NCBI GenBank assembly: GCA_002320775.1
Contig: DCKY01000161.1
Coordinates: forward strand, 1-23,523
From: Planctomycetes bacterium UBA1662
Lineage (GTDB): Bacteria > Planctomycetota > UBA8108
Length of the DNA stretch: 23,523 nt
Reading direction: 5' to 3'
The first letter of the stretch is position 1. The number at the start of each line of letters is the position of its first letter. Positions 1 to 7,899 of this stretch are shown here, piece by piece. The notes beneath the pieces were generated by a model, which saw only the letters and a program-made list of their open reading frames with translations, ran no database searches and had not been told where the DNA came from. The position numbers and the translations under genes are program-made.

Positions 1-390
1 TCCATCCGTGGCGGGATCAGCAACTCTCCCAATACCACACAGTCAGCGGTGGCCCGTTTGCTGAAGAATCCCGCGACGGCGGCCCAGAGGAAGGAAAAGC
101 GTGATATTCTCTGCGCCCGGGCGAATCGTACACGGGAGGTTCTCGATAACGAGAAATACTCCGATGCATGGGATGTTTATCCTTTTAACTCAGGGTATTT
201 CATGTGCGTCAAGCTCAAGGGTGGAGTCGATGCGGAGGAGCTTCGCGTTCACCTGCTCGACAAGTATGGAGTTGGGGTGATCTCCAGCAGTTCCACCGAC
301 ATCCGGGTCGCCTTCTCCTGTCTCGAGGAAGGCCAGGTGGAGGAGGTCTTTGATACTCTCCTTGAGGCCTGGACCGATCTGGCAAGCTGA
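1..390 (+). CDS. PLP-dependent aminotransferase class I/II, C-terminal part (5' truncated by window)
   Basis: Frame 1 is open from the first base to a TGA at 388-390 and gives about 129 residues, so the GTG at position 49 is internal and the true start lies upstream of the window. The first residues read SIRGGISNSPNTTQSAVARL, which resembles the stretch following the PLP-binding lysine in fold-type I aminotransferases. The rest (SGYFMCVKL, then KYGVGVIS, then DIRVAFSCL) matches the small C-terminal domain that closes over the substrate. A cytosolic transaminase is therefore likely, but the catalytic lysine and substrate-determining residues are outside the window and no substrate can be assigned. 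It converges with surE, with 32 bases between the two stops and no clear intrinsic terminator between them. Confidence 0.8.
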   Translation, partial: SIRGGISNSPNTTQSAVARLLKNPATAAQRKEKRDILCARANRTREVLDNEKYSDAWDVYPFNSGYFMCVKLKGGVDAEELRVHLLDKYGVGVISSSSTDIRVAFSCLEEGQVEEVFDTLLEAWTDLAS

Positions 391-422
391 CAGCCCCAGC
401 CCCGCCGTCTCTCCGGAGGACT

Positions 423-1112
423 TCAGGGAGCCACAGGAAGCCTGGTAATCGAGATCTTTCCGCTCATGCAGACGTCGATGTCTTTGCCGGAGACTCGAGT
501 CCTGTCGTGGTAGCTGTCCTGGTAGAGAAAACGGTCGCCGGCGAGCTCGTATTCATTTCCATGCGGAGAGGGGTCGAGTTCGCAATAGACCAGCTCGAGG
601 TCGACCTCCCGGCTGTCTGGGTTCGGAATGTTGATGTTCCAGAAAGCCTCTTCAGGCGGCGGCTCTGAAAGAAGCGTTTCAATCACCATTCCGGCTCGCC
701 TGGCGGTGAGCTCCCAGTCGAGCTCCTTGCCCTTTCCGATGTACTGGGAGATGGCCATGGCGGGTCGTCCGTGCATGACGGCCTCACGCGCGGCGGCCGC
801 GGTTCCCGACATATAGGTGTCGACACCGAGGTTCGCCCCCTGGTTGATCCCCGAGATCAGCCAGTCGGCATCGATGGCGAAGTGGGCCAGGGCCAGGCGC
901 GTGCAATCGGGAGGGAACCCATCCACGCTGTAGCGGCCGCCGCCTTTTTCGTGAAAACGAAGGGGCTTGTCGATTGTCACTCGATGGCCGCTGCCGGACT
1001 GTACCTCGCTCGGGGCCACAGTTACGACGCTGCCGAGTCGGCAACAGACAGATTCCAGCGTCGCCAGTCCGGGGGCGTCGATTCCATCGTCGTTTGTCAG
1101 GGCAAATTTCAT
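423..1112 (-). CDS. surE: 5'/3'-nucleotidase SurE
   Basis: This 229-residue protein matches the SurE family, metal-dependent phosphatases that remove phosphate from 5'- and 3'-nucleoside monophosphates in the cytosol. The metal site is visible: the N-terminal NDDG motif gives D8 and D9, the SGSGH segment at 39-43 supplies the conserved serine, and SGIN at 87-90 supplies the asparagine. GVDTYMSGTAAAAREA (96-111) is the family's signature segment. Length is normal (about 230-260 in the family). The ATG at 1112 places the NDDG motif at residue 7, as expected. A GGAG lies about 12 bases upstream. It is divergent from rnd, with a 140-base shared upstream region, and convergent with the aminotransferase. 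Confidence 0.96.
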   Translation of the reverse strand: MKFALTNDDGIDAPGLATLESVCCRLGSVVTVAPSEVQSGSGHRVTIDKPLRFHEKGGGRYSVDGFPPDCTRLALAHFAIDADWLISGINQGANLGVDTYMSGTAAAAREAVMHGRPAMAISQYIGKGKELDWELTARRAGMVIETLLSEPPPEEAFWNINIPNPDSREVDLELVYCELDPSPHGNEYELAGDRFLYQDSYHDRTRVSGKDIDVCMSGKISITRLPVAP

Positions 1113-1252
1113 GATGTTGGGGTGCTCCTCTTCGCATTCGGCGGATCCTTTCGCCGCCGGATTACCTTATCTCTTCCATCTGCGCTTTAGCATTGCGCGT
1201 CTTTCTGGTAGCGTAGCCGCCTTCTATTTACACGCCAGGAGCCGACAAGGCT

Positions 1253-2437
1253 ATGCTCATTCGGGACCAGAAAATATTCGAAGACCTGCTGAACCGTTGC
1301 CGGGAGCATGGTTCGTTCGCTTTTGATACTGAGTTCCTGAGGGAAAACACCTACTGGCCCGAGCTTTGTCTCATCCAGATTGGTATCGAAGGAGAGGCCT
1401 TCGCCGTGGATCCGCTCGCGGAAGACATTGACTGTGGACCGCTCTTTGAGCTTCTCTGTGATCCCGGGGTTGAGGTGATCGTTCACGCGGGCCAGCAGGA
1501 CATGGAGATTTTCTTCTGCAAGTCAGAGGCTCTCCCCCTGCGGATCTTCGATACCCAGGTCGCCGCCGCACTTCTCGGACTGGGAGACAGCATCGGCTAC
1601 TCCCGGCTGGTTGACGAACTGCTCGGAATCAGGCTCTCCAAGGGAGAGGCCCGGACGCATTGGGAGCGGCGTCCTCTGACCGACAGGCAGCTGGAGTATG
1701 CTCTGAACGATGTGCTGTATCTCGAACGGTTGCGGGATATGCTCAAGGAGAAGCTTGGCGAGCTTGGCCGCGCAGGATGGCTTGAGGAGGAGCTGGTTTT
1801 TTACCAGGACAGTGAGCTCTATCGCAGGGATCCGATGACCATTTATCCGCGGGTAAAGGGAGCGGCGCGGCTTGACCGCCGGGAGCTCGCGATCCTGCGG
1901 TTTCTCGCCGCCTGGCGTGAAGAGGAGGCGAGAGGGAAGAACAAACCCCGCAAGCGCATCGTGAGCGATGATAAGCTCATCGAGATTTCCCGGCGGAAGC
2001 CCTCGAGTATCAAGAGGCTTGGCGAATCCAGGGGGATGCATCGGCGCTTTGTCGACAGGAACGGCGAGGCTCTCCTGGAGATGGTCCGGAAGGGGCTAGA
2101 TATTCCCGCGGATGAGTGCCCATCCTCGATCAAGCGGGAGGGAAGGGATCCGGGGCTCGCTCTCGCTCTCGATCTGCTCGACACCTTCCTCAGAACCAGG
2201 GCAAAGGAGCTTTCCATGTCACCCGCCTACCTCGCCAGCCGGGGCGATCTCTACGACCTGGTGAAGGCGGCCTCGGGCGGTCGGGGAGGAGCCTCTTCGG
2301 ATGTCCGCGTACTGTCAGGCTGGAGGCGCGAGCTGGTGGGAGAAGATCTGCTGGGGCTGCTGGCAGGCAGGTACAGCCTCTCTCTCGATCCGGAAACGGC
2401 CGCTGTCGTCATCCGTGACTTGGGAGCCCAGGATTAG
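1253..2437 (+). CDS. rnd: Ribonuclease D (DEDDy 3'-5' exonuclease with HRDC domain)
   Basis: The 394-residue product has the RNase D layout: an N-terminal DEDD exonuclease domain (about 1-170) and an HRDC domain (about 205-285). All catalytic residues are present: D25 and E27 in FDTEF, D83 in HAGQQDMEIFF, and Y149 and D153 in YALND, which places it in the DEDDy subclass. The family trims the 3' ends of tRNA precursors and other small RNAs using two metal ions. The HRDC domain is followed by a C-terminal extension typical of full-length RNase D. The ATG at 1253 has AGGAG at 1237-1241. Its TAG stop overlaps the TAA stop of the convergent PQQ-like gene by three bases. Confidence 0.95.
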   Translation: MLIRDQKIFEDLLNRCREHGSFAFDTEFLRENTYWPELCLIQIGIEGEAFAVDPLAEDIDCGPLFELLCDPGVEVIVHAGQQDMEIFFCKSEALPLRIFDTQVAAALLGLGDSIGYSRLVDELLGIRLSKGEARTHWERRPLTDRQLEYALNDVLYLERLRDMLKEKLGELGRAGWLEEELVFYQDSELYRRDPMTIYPRVKGAARLDRRELAILRFLAAWREEEARGKNKPRKRIVSDDKLIEISRRKPSSIKRLGESRGMHRRFVDRNGEALLEMVRKGLDIPADECPSSIKREGRDPGLALALDLLDTFLRTRAKELSMSPAYLASRGDLYDLVKAASGGRGGASSDVRVLSGWRRELVGEDLLGLLAGRYSLSLDPETAAVVIRDLGAQD

Positions 2438-3726
2438 GGGCGCCGGGCGCCGCTGGGCGTCACGGCGGTTTCCGAGATTCTCGCGCAGATAATCTCGGTG
2501 TCGCTGCGGGCGAAGATGTCCTGCCCGCAAAAGGCCGGGTGGCTCCAGATCGAGCGTCCATCGATCAGGTGAACCCTCCCTTCTTCGCTGTAGCCTTTCG
2601 GGCTCAGGCGGGCAAGGAGCAGGTCTCCGCGGGCGTTCAGGACGACCGCTCGTCCGTTTTTTTTCTCTCCCCACACCATGGAAGCGTGCGGATTCCTCTC
2701 CTTGGTGGTCATTTGATGTCCATCTTTCCACACCACGCTGCCGTCCTTGATCGATACGCAGAGCAGACCGTCGCGCTTGTCGAGAGCGTAGAGATGGTCG
2801 TCGAGATGCAGGGGGGTGGCCATCAGGCAGTTCAGGGCTTTTGTCGCCCAGACCTTCTTCGGCCGCAGGTTCTTGTCTATGGAGAAGAAGGCGGAACCAT
2901 CCCAATAGCCCGAGATGAATACCGAGTTCCCCATCGGTACGGGGGAGATGATCGCCACGTCGTAGTTGCTGGTTTTGAAGGGCGCCTTGTAGAGAAGCTT
3001 TCCGGATTCCGGGGCGAGGGCCGCGAGATGGTCCGCCGTCCAGGCGAGCAGGTGGGATTTTCCATGCATGGAGACGGAGAGCGGGGGCGAATAGGCTGGG
3101 CGGTCTGAAAGAGCCTTCCAGCGCACCTCGCCGTTTTTTTTGTCGAGTGCTACGATGGTGGCGTCCGGCCTTCCGCCAATGTGGAGATAGACCAGTTCTC
3201 CCTTCACCAGCAGCGGGGCCGAGTGCCCCCAGATCGGCCGCTTGGCCTTGAGGCTGGACTCACAGTCGACACTCCACAGTTTCTTTCCTTCGGCAAGAGA
3301 GAGGCAGTGAACGATTCCCGTGGAGCCAAGCGTGTAGACCGAGTCTCCCTCTATGGTCGGGGTCGCGCGCGGTCCGTTGTCGTAGCTGAGGTCGCCGTAG
3401 TCCGCGCTGTACTTCCATTGCCAGAGGAGCCTGCCGGATTCTGAATCGAGGCAGACAACCCGCTCGCTTTTCTTGTCGGCGGGGCGGTCCATGGTCAGGA
3501 CCCTCCTGCCCTTGACCGCGATCCCGCAATAGCCTCCGCCGATGGTTGTGCTCCAGCGTTTCTGGACGTTTCCGGGCTCGAGTTTTTTCGGCAGGCGGAC
3601 ATCCTGCCAGATTCCAGCCTGGTTGATCCCTCTCCAATTGGGCCAGTCCGCGCAGTTGCCGGGCCGGCAGGGCAGGACGGAGGCGAGAATCGCCAGGGTG
3701 GTTAAGGACGCTGCTTTCAGTTGCAA
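2434..3726 (-). CDS. Secreted PQQ-like beta-propeller protein
   Basis: The 430-residue product has an N-terminal signal peptide (hydrophobic stretch about 6-20) followed by DWPNWRG, the opening motif common in exported PQQ-like propellers of Planctomycetota and Verrucomicrobiota. The rest consists of repeated propeller blades with strand endings such as GRLLWQWKY, GKKLWSVD, GEVRWKAL and GSVVWKDG. No cytochrome c CxxCH motif or catalytic PQQ-dehydrogenase domain is seen, so a binding or scaffolding role in the periplasm is more likely than a dehydrogenase; automatic annotations often call such proteins BamB-like. The start is a TTG at 3726 with AGGAG 11 bases upstream. It follows the 982-residue propeller gene by 42 bases on the same strand and is probably the last gene of that operon. 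Its ligand is unknown. Confidence 0.85.
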   Translation of the reverse strand: MQLKAASLTTLAILASVLPCRPGNCADWPNWRGINQAGIWQDVRLPKKLEPGNVQKRWSTTIGGGYCGIAVKGRRVLTMDRPADKKSERVVCLDSESGRLLWQWKYSADYGDLSYDNGPRATPTIEGDSVYTLGSTGIVHCLSLAEGKKLWSVDCESSLKAKRPIWGHSAPLLVKGELVYLHIGGRPDATIVALDKKNGEVRWKALSDRPAYSPPLSVSMHGKSHLLAWTADHLAALAPESGKLLYKAPFKTSNYDVAIISPVPMGNSVFISGYWDGSAFFSIDKNLRPKKVWATKALNCLMATPLHLDDHLYALDKRDGLLCVSIKDGSVVWKDGHQMTTKERNPHASMVWGEKKNGRAVVLNARGDLLLARLSPKGYSEEGRVHLIDGRSIWSHPAFCGQDIFARSDTEIICARISETAVTPSGARRP

Positions 3727-3768
3727 GGGTGACAGATCTCCTGGTGGGGGCGTGTGTAGCTGACTTCC

Positions 3769-6717
3769 TCAGCGTTTCCCGGAGCGGATCAGCCGATGTC
3801 CCGCTTTTTTTCTTTTGAGGTTGAACGTTTTTCCCGGATCGAGGTGGTCAGCGATCAGCTCGATTCCACAGAGCAGGGTCCGGCCCCGGCTGGCTGAGAA
3901 CCGGAGGTCGAGGGTGCCATCCAGATTCATTCCAGGGAACTCTTTTACGACACCCCGCAGGGGCGAGCCTGCTTGCGCGGCGATGTCGAAGGAGTCGAGC
4001 AGTTTTTTATCTCCGGCAAATATATCGAAGACCCGTTCCCCGGCCTTCCGGTCTTCTATCTCGGAGAAATAGAGTCGCAGGGTGAACCTTCCTTTGCGCA
4101 GTCCCTTCAGGGTGAGGTTCGACAGGCCGCTGGCGCCGGAGGCGCAGACCCACGGCCAGCCTCGGCCGCCGGTGATCCAGAGAGAGTGGCGGTAGCGGTA
4201 GCGCGTTTCCGGCGGGGTGATCGATACGTTGATTTCGGGAGACGGTCCGCCAACGCTGGGTTCATCCAGCCACAGGGTGCCGTTGGAGTCTACCCGGTCA
4301 CCGGGGGCTCCGAGATTGATACCGATCCGGATGATGTTGCTGGGCTTGCTCGTCCCCCAGGAGGCCCACTGCTCATGTTCCTGGGGCATGTTGACCAGGG
4401 CGAGGCCCACAGGCAGCGGATAGCTGCAGGTGCAGCCTTCGTAGAAGTAGGGGATGTTGAGCAGCCCGCCTGCCGGGATGACGCTGTTGGTGCAGCCCGA
4501 ACGCGGCCCGCTGATATGAATGGTCCCGCTCTCGCTGCGAAGGTCGTAGAAGGCAGCGGTTCCTGAGCGCATCGAATAGATATGGCCATAGTTGATGCCT
4601 CCATCGCAGCCGTAGCTCTTGGGGAAAGAGCGGGGACTCGTGAGGCCGGTCAAGGGACTGATTCGATCGCCTGTTTTGGGCTTTTCGGGTTTCCAGGCGT
4701 TCTTTTGCGTCGGTGGACGGTACTGGGTCGGCTCGCGCTGCGTTGCGGAGTTCCTGGCCAGCTCGTTTCGCAGAGTCTCCTGTTCGTCCGGGGCCAGGAT
4801 GCGGCCCGTATAGATGTCCGAAAGGACGCTCTTGAGCAGGGGGTAGTCCCTGTTCCTTGACTGTTTTGAGCGGGGGTAGTGCCAATCCTTGGGCCTCGAA
4901 ATCATGATTCCCGAGCGGAACTGTGGCTGCGGCGAGCGCTTGAAATGTCCCAGGGAGTCATCAAACCAGAGCACCCCGAGGGGCGCCTTCACCAACTCGT
5001 CGGGGCTTGACCAGCCGCCGGAATAGTCGGTTGAGCCGGGTAGGGGGCCATCCCGGGTCAGCAGGAGAAGGCCAGGGCGAATGTTTCGCAGACGAGAGCC
5101 GCTCAATTCGAGCTTCCCGATGGCGGTCTTGAGTTTTTCGGCTTCCGCGGCCGCCAGGTCGAAAACGGCCGTTCCTCCAAAGGGACGCAGTGTTCTGTAG
5201 ACCTTGCCGGCGAGCTCTTCTGGGCTGCTGTTTCGCAGCAACTCGGCTCCGCTGAGGATGACAAGGCTTGCGAAGTAGGGGGGGAGGGTGTCGATGGGCC
5301 TGGAGTCCTGGATAATTGAAACCCGAGCGCCGGGCAGCCCTTTCCTGCTGAGCCTGGCGCGGGCCTTATTGGCTTCAGCTTCGAGCGAAACAAAGGAGAC
5401 GACCTGCAGTTTCGAGGCGGAGGCGATCGCTTCTCCCAAGGGAGCGGCGTCGTCGCCTGAGAGGATGCAATAGCCCGCCTTCTGTTCCGCCGCGGCGAGA
5501 ATTTCTTTCGCCCGTGCGGCCCATTGCGGGGCGAGTTCGGGCGGAGGCGCGCTTTCTTTAGCACCCTTTCTCGCAGCCCCGCCCTCTTGCGCGAAGCAAT
5601 AGATTCCACCCTCTCGCGTGGTGACGATGAGCCTTTGATTGGCTGCGGCGATGGAGTGTATCGTTCCCTCGACGCCTTCCAGCTTCTCTTCGTAAGAGAA
5701 AACCCTGCCGCCGAGCTCGACCGTGGTGGACGCTCCGGCAGGGCCGGGGCCTGTCTTTACTCTGTCTTCGTGCTTTTCCTTATTGACCGAACTGTCGAGG
5801 ACGATGTTGCCTCTTCGCTTGTCCTTCGCCTCTTTCGAGTCAGCCATTGCGAACCAGCCGCCGGGTATCCGGGAAAAACCCGGCAGGGAGAAGTCTTTGA
5901 GCTTACCGGTTGCCAGGTCGAATCTTGCCGGATAGGCCGCGCTGCAGGGGACCACGAGTTCGTCGCCGTTGACGACGAGATAGCCCTGGGGCGAGAGTCC
6001 GCCAAAGGCCCGCGCCCCGTGGGGATGTGGGCCGTAGATGTATCCGCTGCGGTCGTTGAGCCAGGAGAGCTTGCCGCTGGCGGCATCGAGACAGTAGACA
6101 AAGACGCCTTCGAAGGACCAGACCCCGGCGGCGAAATAGATTTTTCCGTCCTGGAGTACGGGGCCGCCCCGGATCGGCCATGCGGAGATGAGGCGGCCGT
6201 TACCCAGGAGACGTCTCTTCGAGGGGGCGGCTCTGAATTTCCACTCCAGCTTTCCGCTGGAGGCGCGAAGGCAGTAGAGGTGACCATCATCAGAGCCGAA
6301 ATAGACACGTCCTCCAGCCGCCACAGGGGCGAATCGAACGGGGCCGTTCGCGTAAAAGCGCCAGGCTTGTGATCCATCATCCAGGGAGATGGCTGTCACG
6401 CTGTCGTTCAGGGACGAGGCCAGGAAGAGCCGGGTGCCCATGATGATCGGCTCGTAGCCCGCGTCGAATTGAAGCCTCTTGCTCCTGTAGGCCGGCTTCA
6501 GGGCGGGCCAGGTTTTTTTCCAGCTGAGGCTGGGCAGAGAAGGGGCCATCTCCGGCGATCGCCCGCTCCTTTTTGAATCATAGCGCCAGGTCGGCCAGTC
6601 CCCGGCTCCGGCGGTTTGCCCTGCCGAGGCAGAAAGGATTCCGATCGTCAGGAACAGGATGGTCCTGGTTAGACGGTGCAATGGCCCGGGGAATGTAGCG
6701 GCTCGGTTATTCATCAT
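3769..6717 (-). CDS. Secreted PQQ-like propeller / degenerate methyltransferase-like / malectin fusion protein
   Basis: This 982-residue protein has a signal peptide (hydrophobic 17-32), then DWPTWR (40-45) opening a PQQ-like beta-propeller (about 40-375) with blades ending in GKLEWKF and GKLSWLN. Residues about 395-525 look like a Rossmann methyltransferase fold inserted in the propeller, but the glycine-rich SAM loop is degraded to SGDDAAPLGEA (420-430). Propeller-like sequence resumes around 535-780, including the SMRSGTAAFYDL (715-726) and GPRSGCTNS (737-745) segments known from planctomycetal homologues. The C-terminus (about 840-955) is a malectin-like carbohydrate-binding domain: RFTLRLYFSEIE, then GERVFDIF, then VVKEF, then DGTLDLRF. 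The overall role is unknown; an envelope or extracellular glycan-related function is inferred. The stop of the upstream phyH-like gene lies 6 bases before the ATG, which suggests translational coupling. Confidence 0.85.
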   Translation of the reverse strand: MMNNRAATFPGPLHRLTRTILFLTIGILSASAGQTAGAGDWPTWRYDSKRSGRSPEMAPSLPSLSWKKTWPALKPAYRSKRLQFDAGYEPIIMGTRLFLASSLNDSVTAISLDDGSQAWRFYANGPVRFAPVAAGGRVYFGSDDGHLYCLRASSGKLEWKFRAAPSKRRLLGNGRLISAWPIRGGPVLQDGKIYFAAGVWSFEGVFVYCLDAASGKLSWLNDRSGYIYGPHPHGARAFGGLSPQGYLVVNGDELVVPCSAAYPARFDLATGKLKDFSLPGFSRIPGGWFAMADSKEAKDKRRGNIVLDSSVNKEKHEDRVKTGPGPAGASTTVELGGRVFSYEEKLEGVEGTIHSIAAANQRLIVTTREGGIYCFAQEGGAARKGAKESAPPPELAPQWAARAKEILAAAEQKAGYCILSGDDAAPLGEAIASASKLQVVSFVSLEAEANKARARLSRKGLPGARVSIIQDSRPIDTLPPYFASLVILSGAELLRNSSPEELAGKVYRTLRPFGGTAVFDLAAAEAEKLKTAIGKLELSGSRLRNIRPGLLLLTRDGPLPGSTDYSGGWSSPDELVKAPLGVLWFDDSLGHFKRSPQPQFRSGIMISRPKDWHYPRSKQSRNRDYPLLKSVLSDIYTGRILAPDEQETLRNELARNSATQREPTQYRPPTQKNAWKPEKPKTGDRISPLTGLTSPRSFPKSYGCDGGINYGHIYSMRSGTAAFYDLRSESGTIHISGPRSGCTNSVIPAGGLLNIPYFYEGCTCSYPLPVGLALVNMPQEHEQWASWGTSKPSNIIRIGINLGAPGDRVDSNGTLWLDEPSVGGPSPEINVSITPPETRYRYRHSLWITGGRGWPWVCASGASGLSNLTLKGLRKGRFTLRLYFSEIEDRKAGERVFDIFAGDKKLLDSFDIAAQAGSPLRGVVKEFPGMNLDGTLDLRFSASRGRTLLCGIELIADHLDPGKTFNLKRKKAGHRLIRSGKR

Positions 6718-6723
6718 ACCTGG

Positions 6724-7665
6724 TCAGTCGAAGGGGGCCGTGTTGTTCTCGGCCAGTGGAATCTCGGTCCTTCTCTCCCCAAGCTCGCTGTCGGGCTGAA
6801 AGAGGAGAGGGTAATACTGTCCAGACAGGGTAGTCCCCTGGGGCAGGATTGGAAAGTTGTGAGTCTCCTTGTTCTCAAGAATATCAGCGTTTGATCTGAC
6901 GCCATCGCGGATAAGATTGATCACGATCGCCCTGCGCGGGCGAGATGAAAGGTTCTCGGTGGAGCCATGCAGGGTGAGTGGATGATGGAAGACCCCGACA
7001 CCTGCCGGTACCTCCGCCGCGAAGGGAGTCTCCAGCGCCTTTCGCTGTCGGTCGTCGAGCGCCGTGCTGGCGGCGTTCATGTCGCCGGTCAGCCCAGTTA
7101 TGGGCAGGAGTCCCCAGCGGTGGCTGCCGGGGATATATTGCAGACACCCGTTCTCGACACTGGCATCATCCAGGGGGATCCAGCAAGACAGGTGAGCCAT
7201 CGGCTCTGTCCAGGTCCAGTAGGAGTAGTCCTGGTGCCAGGCGACGATTCCCCCATGCTCGGGGGGCTTTACAAAGAGCTGATCATGAAAGAGCCGCACT
7301 GCCCCGCCCAGCAGCTGGTAGGCGGCCATTTGTAGAGCCGGGGACCAGGGCAGGTCATGGAGCGCTGGTTCGAGTTGCCAGGCTCCGAGTGCGTGGGAGA
7401 GCACCTTGTCCTCCTCTTCGGCCTCGTTGAGATGAAACTCATAGAACAGGGAATGACCCGGATGCTCCGGGTCGAGAACCTTGTCGAGCTCCGCCGTGAG
7501 CTGTTCGAGCTGAGCCGGGTCAAGAATGCGGATCCCTGGAAGAAACCCATTTTGTTCGAAGCCCTGGAGCTGCTCAGAGTTGAGGGCATAGTCCGCCCAC
7601 TCGTGCGATGATGATGGGTATTTGAAGAGCTCGCTGATGGGTTCGTGTCGGGTGGAAAGGTTCAT
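6724..7665 (-). CDS. Phytanoyl-CoA dioxygenase (PhyH) family protein
   Basis: The 313-residue product matches the PhyH superfamily of Fe(II)/2-oxoglutarate dioxygenases. The iron triad is complete: H144 and D146 in AWHQDYSYW and H233 in LTLHGS, with R242 or R244 as the likely 2-oxoglutarate carboxylate anchor. The segments WIPLDDASVENGCLQYIPGS and PAGVGVFHHPL are typical of the double-stranded beta-helix core. No signal peptide is visible, so it is probably cytosolic, unlike the two exported proteins after it. Substrates in this family are very diverse (hydroxylation of small molecules, lipids, natural products) and cannot be predicted here. It is the first gene of a three-gene minus-strand run. 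The ATG at 7665 has only a weak GGGA ribosome site preceded by a run of nine A on the coding strand. Confidence 0.9.
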   Translation of the reverse strand: MNLSTRHEPISELFKYPSSSHEWADYALNSEQLQGFEQNGFLPGIRILDPAQLEQLTAELDKVLDPEHPGHSLFYEFHLNEAEEEDKVLSHALGAWQLEPALHDLPWSPALQMAAYQLLGGAVRLFHDQLFVKPPEHGGIVAWHQDYSYWTWTEPMAHLSCWIPLDDASVENGCLQYIPGSHRWGLLPITGLTGDMNAASTALDDRQRKALETPFAAEVPAGVGVFHHPLTLHGSTENLSSRPRRAIVINLIRDGVRSNADILENKETHNFPILPQGTTLSGQYYPLLFQPDSELGERRTEIPLAENNTAPFD

Positions 7666-7689
7666 GAGTATTTTTTTTTCCCGGTGGCC

Positions 7690-7717
7690 ATCTTAACCGC
7701 GCCCGGTTTCGCGTGAA
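7690..7717 (-). promoter_or_regulatory. Candidate sigma-70-type promoter of the phyH operon
   Basis: Reading the minus strand, a -35-like TTCACG (7712-7717) and a -10-like TAAGAT (7690-7695) are separated by 16 bases, each matching the consensus at four of six positions. The position about 25 bases before the ATG would give a very short leader. A perfect inverted repeat (7705-7720) covers the -35 box. Confidence 0.35.
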
Positions 7718-7720
7718 ACC
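7705..7720. promoter_or_regulatory. Perfect palindrome, possible operator (GGTTTC-GCGT-GAAACC)
   Basis: Six-base arms GGTTTC and GAAACC flank a four-base GCGT centre. It lies between the divergent phyH-like and DUF1501 genes and covers the proposed -35 box of phyH. A dimeric repressor site is an inference from symmetry and position only. Confidence 0.35.
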
Positions 7721-7789
7721 TCGGTTGTGGGCGTGTTTTTCCTGTCTTGATCGCTGGGGCGGACATGGTGCCGTTTTACAGAGCGATCT

Positions 7790-7817
7790 TTTACTGAATC
7801 GAAAGCTTTGCTAAAAT
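7790..7817 (+). promoter_or_regulatory. Candidate sigma-70-type promoter of the DUF1501 gene
   Basis: TTTACT (7790-7795) and TAAAAT (7812-7817) are spaced by 16 bases, about 80 bases before the chosen ATG at 7900. The -10 box matches the consensus at five of six positions. This is the most AT-rich part of the 234-base divergent region. Confidence 0.45.
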
Positions 7818-7899
7818 CGACATCAACTGGTTGCAGCGAGGTGTTTTGTCGCTCCAGCCGATTTTCGGAACTCAGCGGCTTTTTCCGGAGAAGCTGAAT

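Noticed and set aside
5524..6372. A 282-residue open frame on the plus strand opposite the propeller fusion gene
   Set aside because: It is antisense to a gene with clear domain similarity and its translation resembles no known family.
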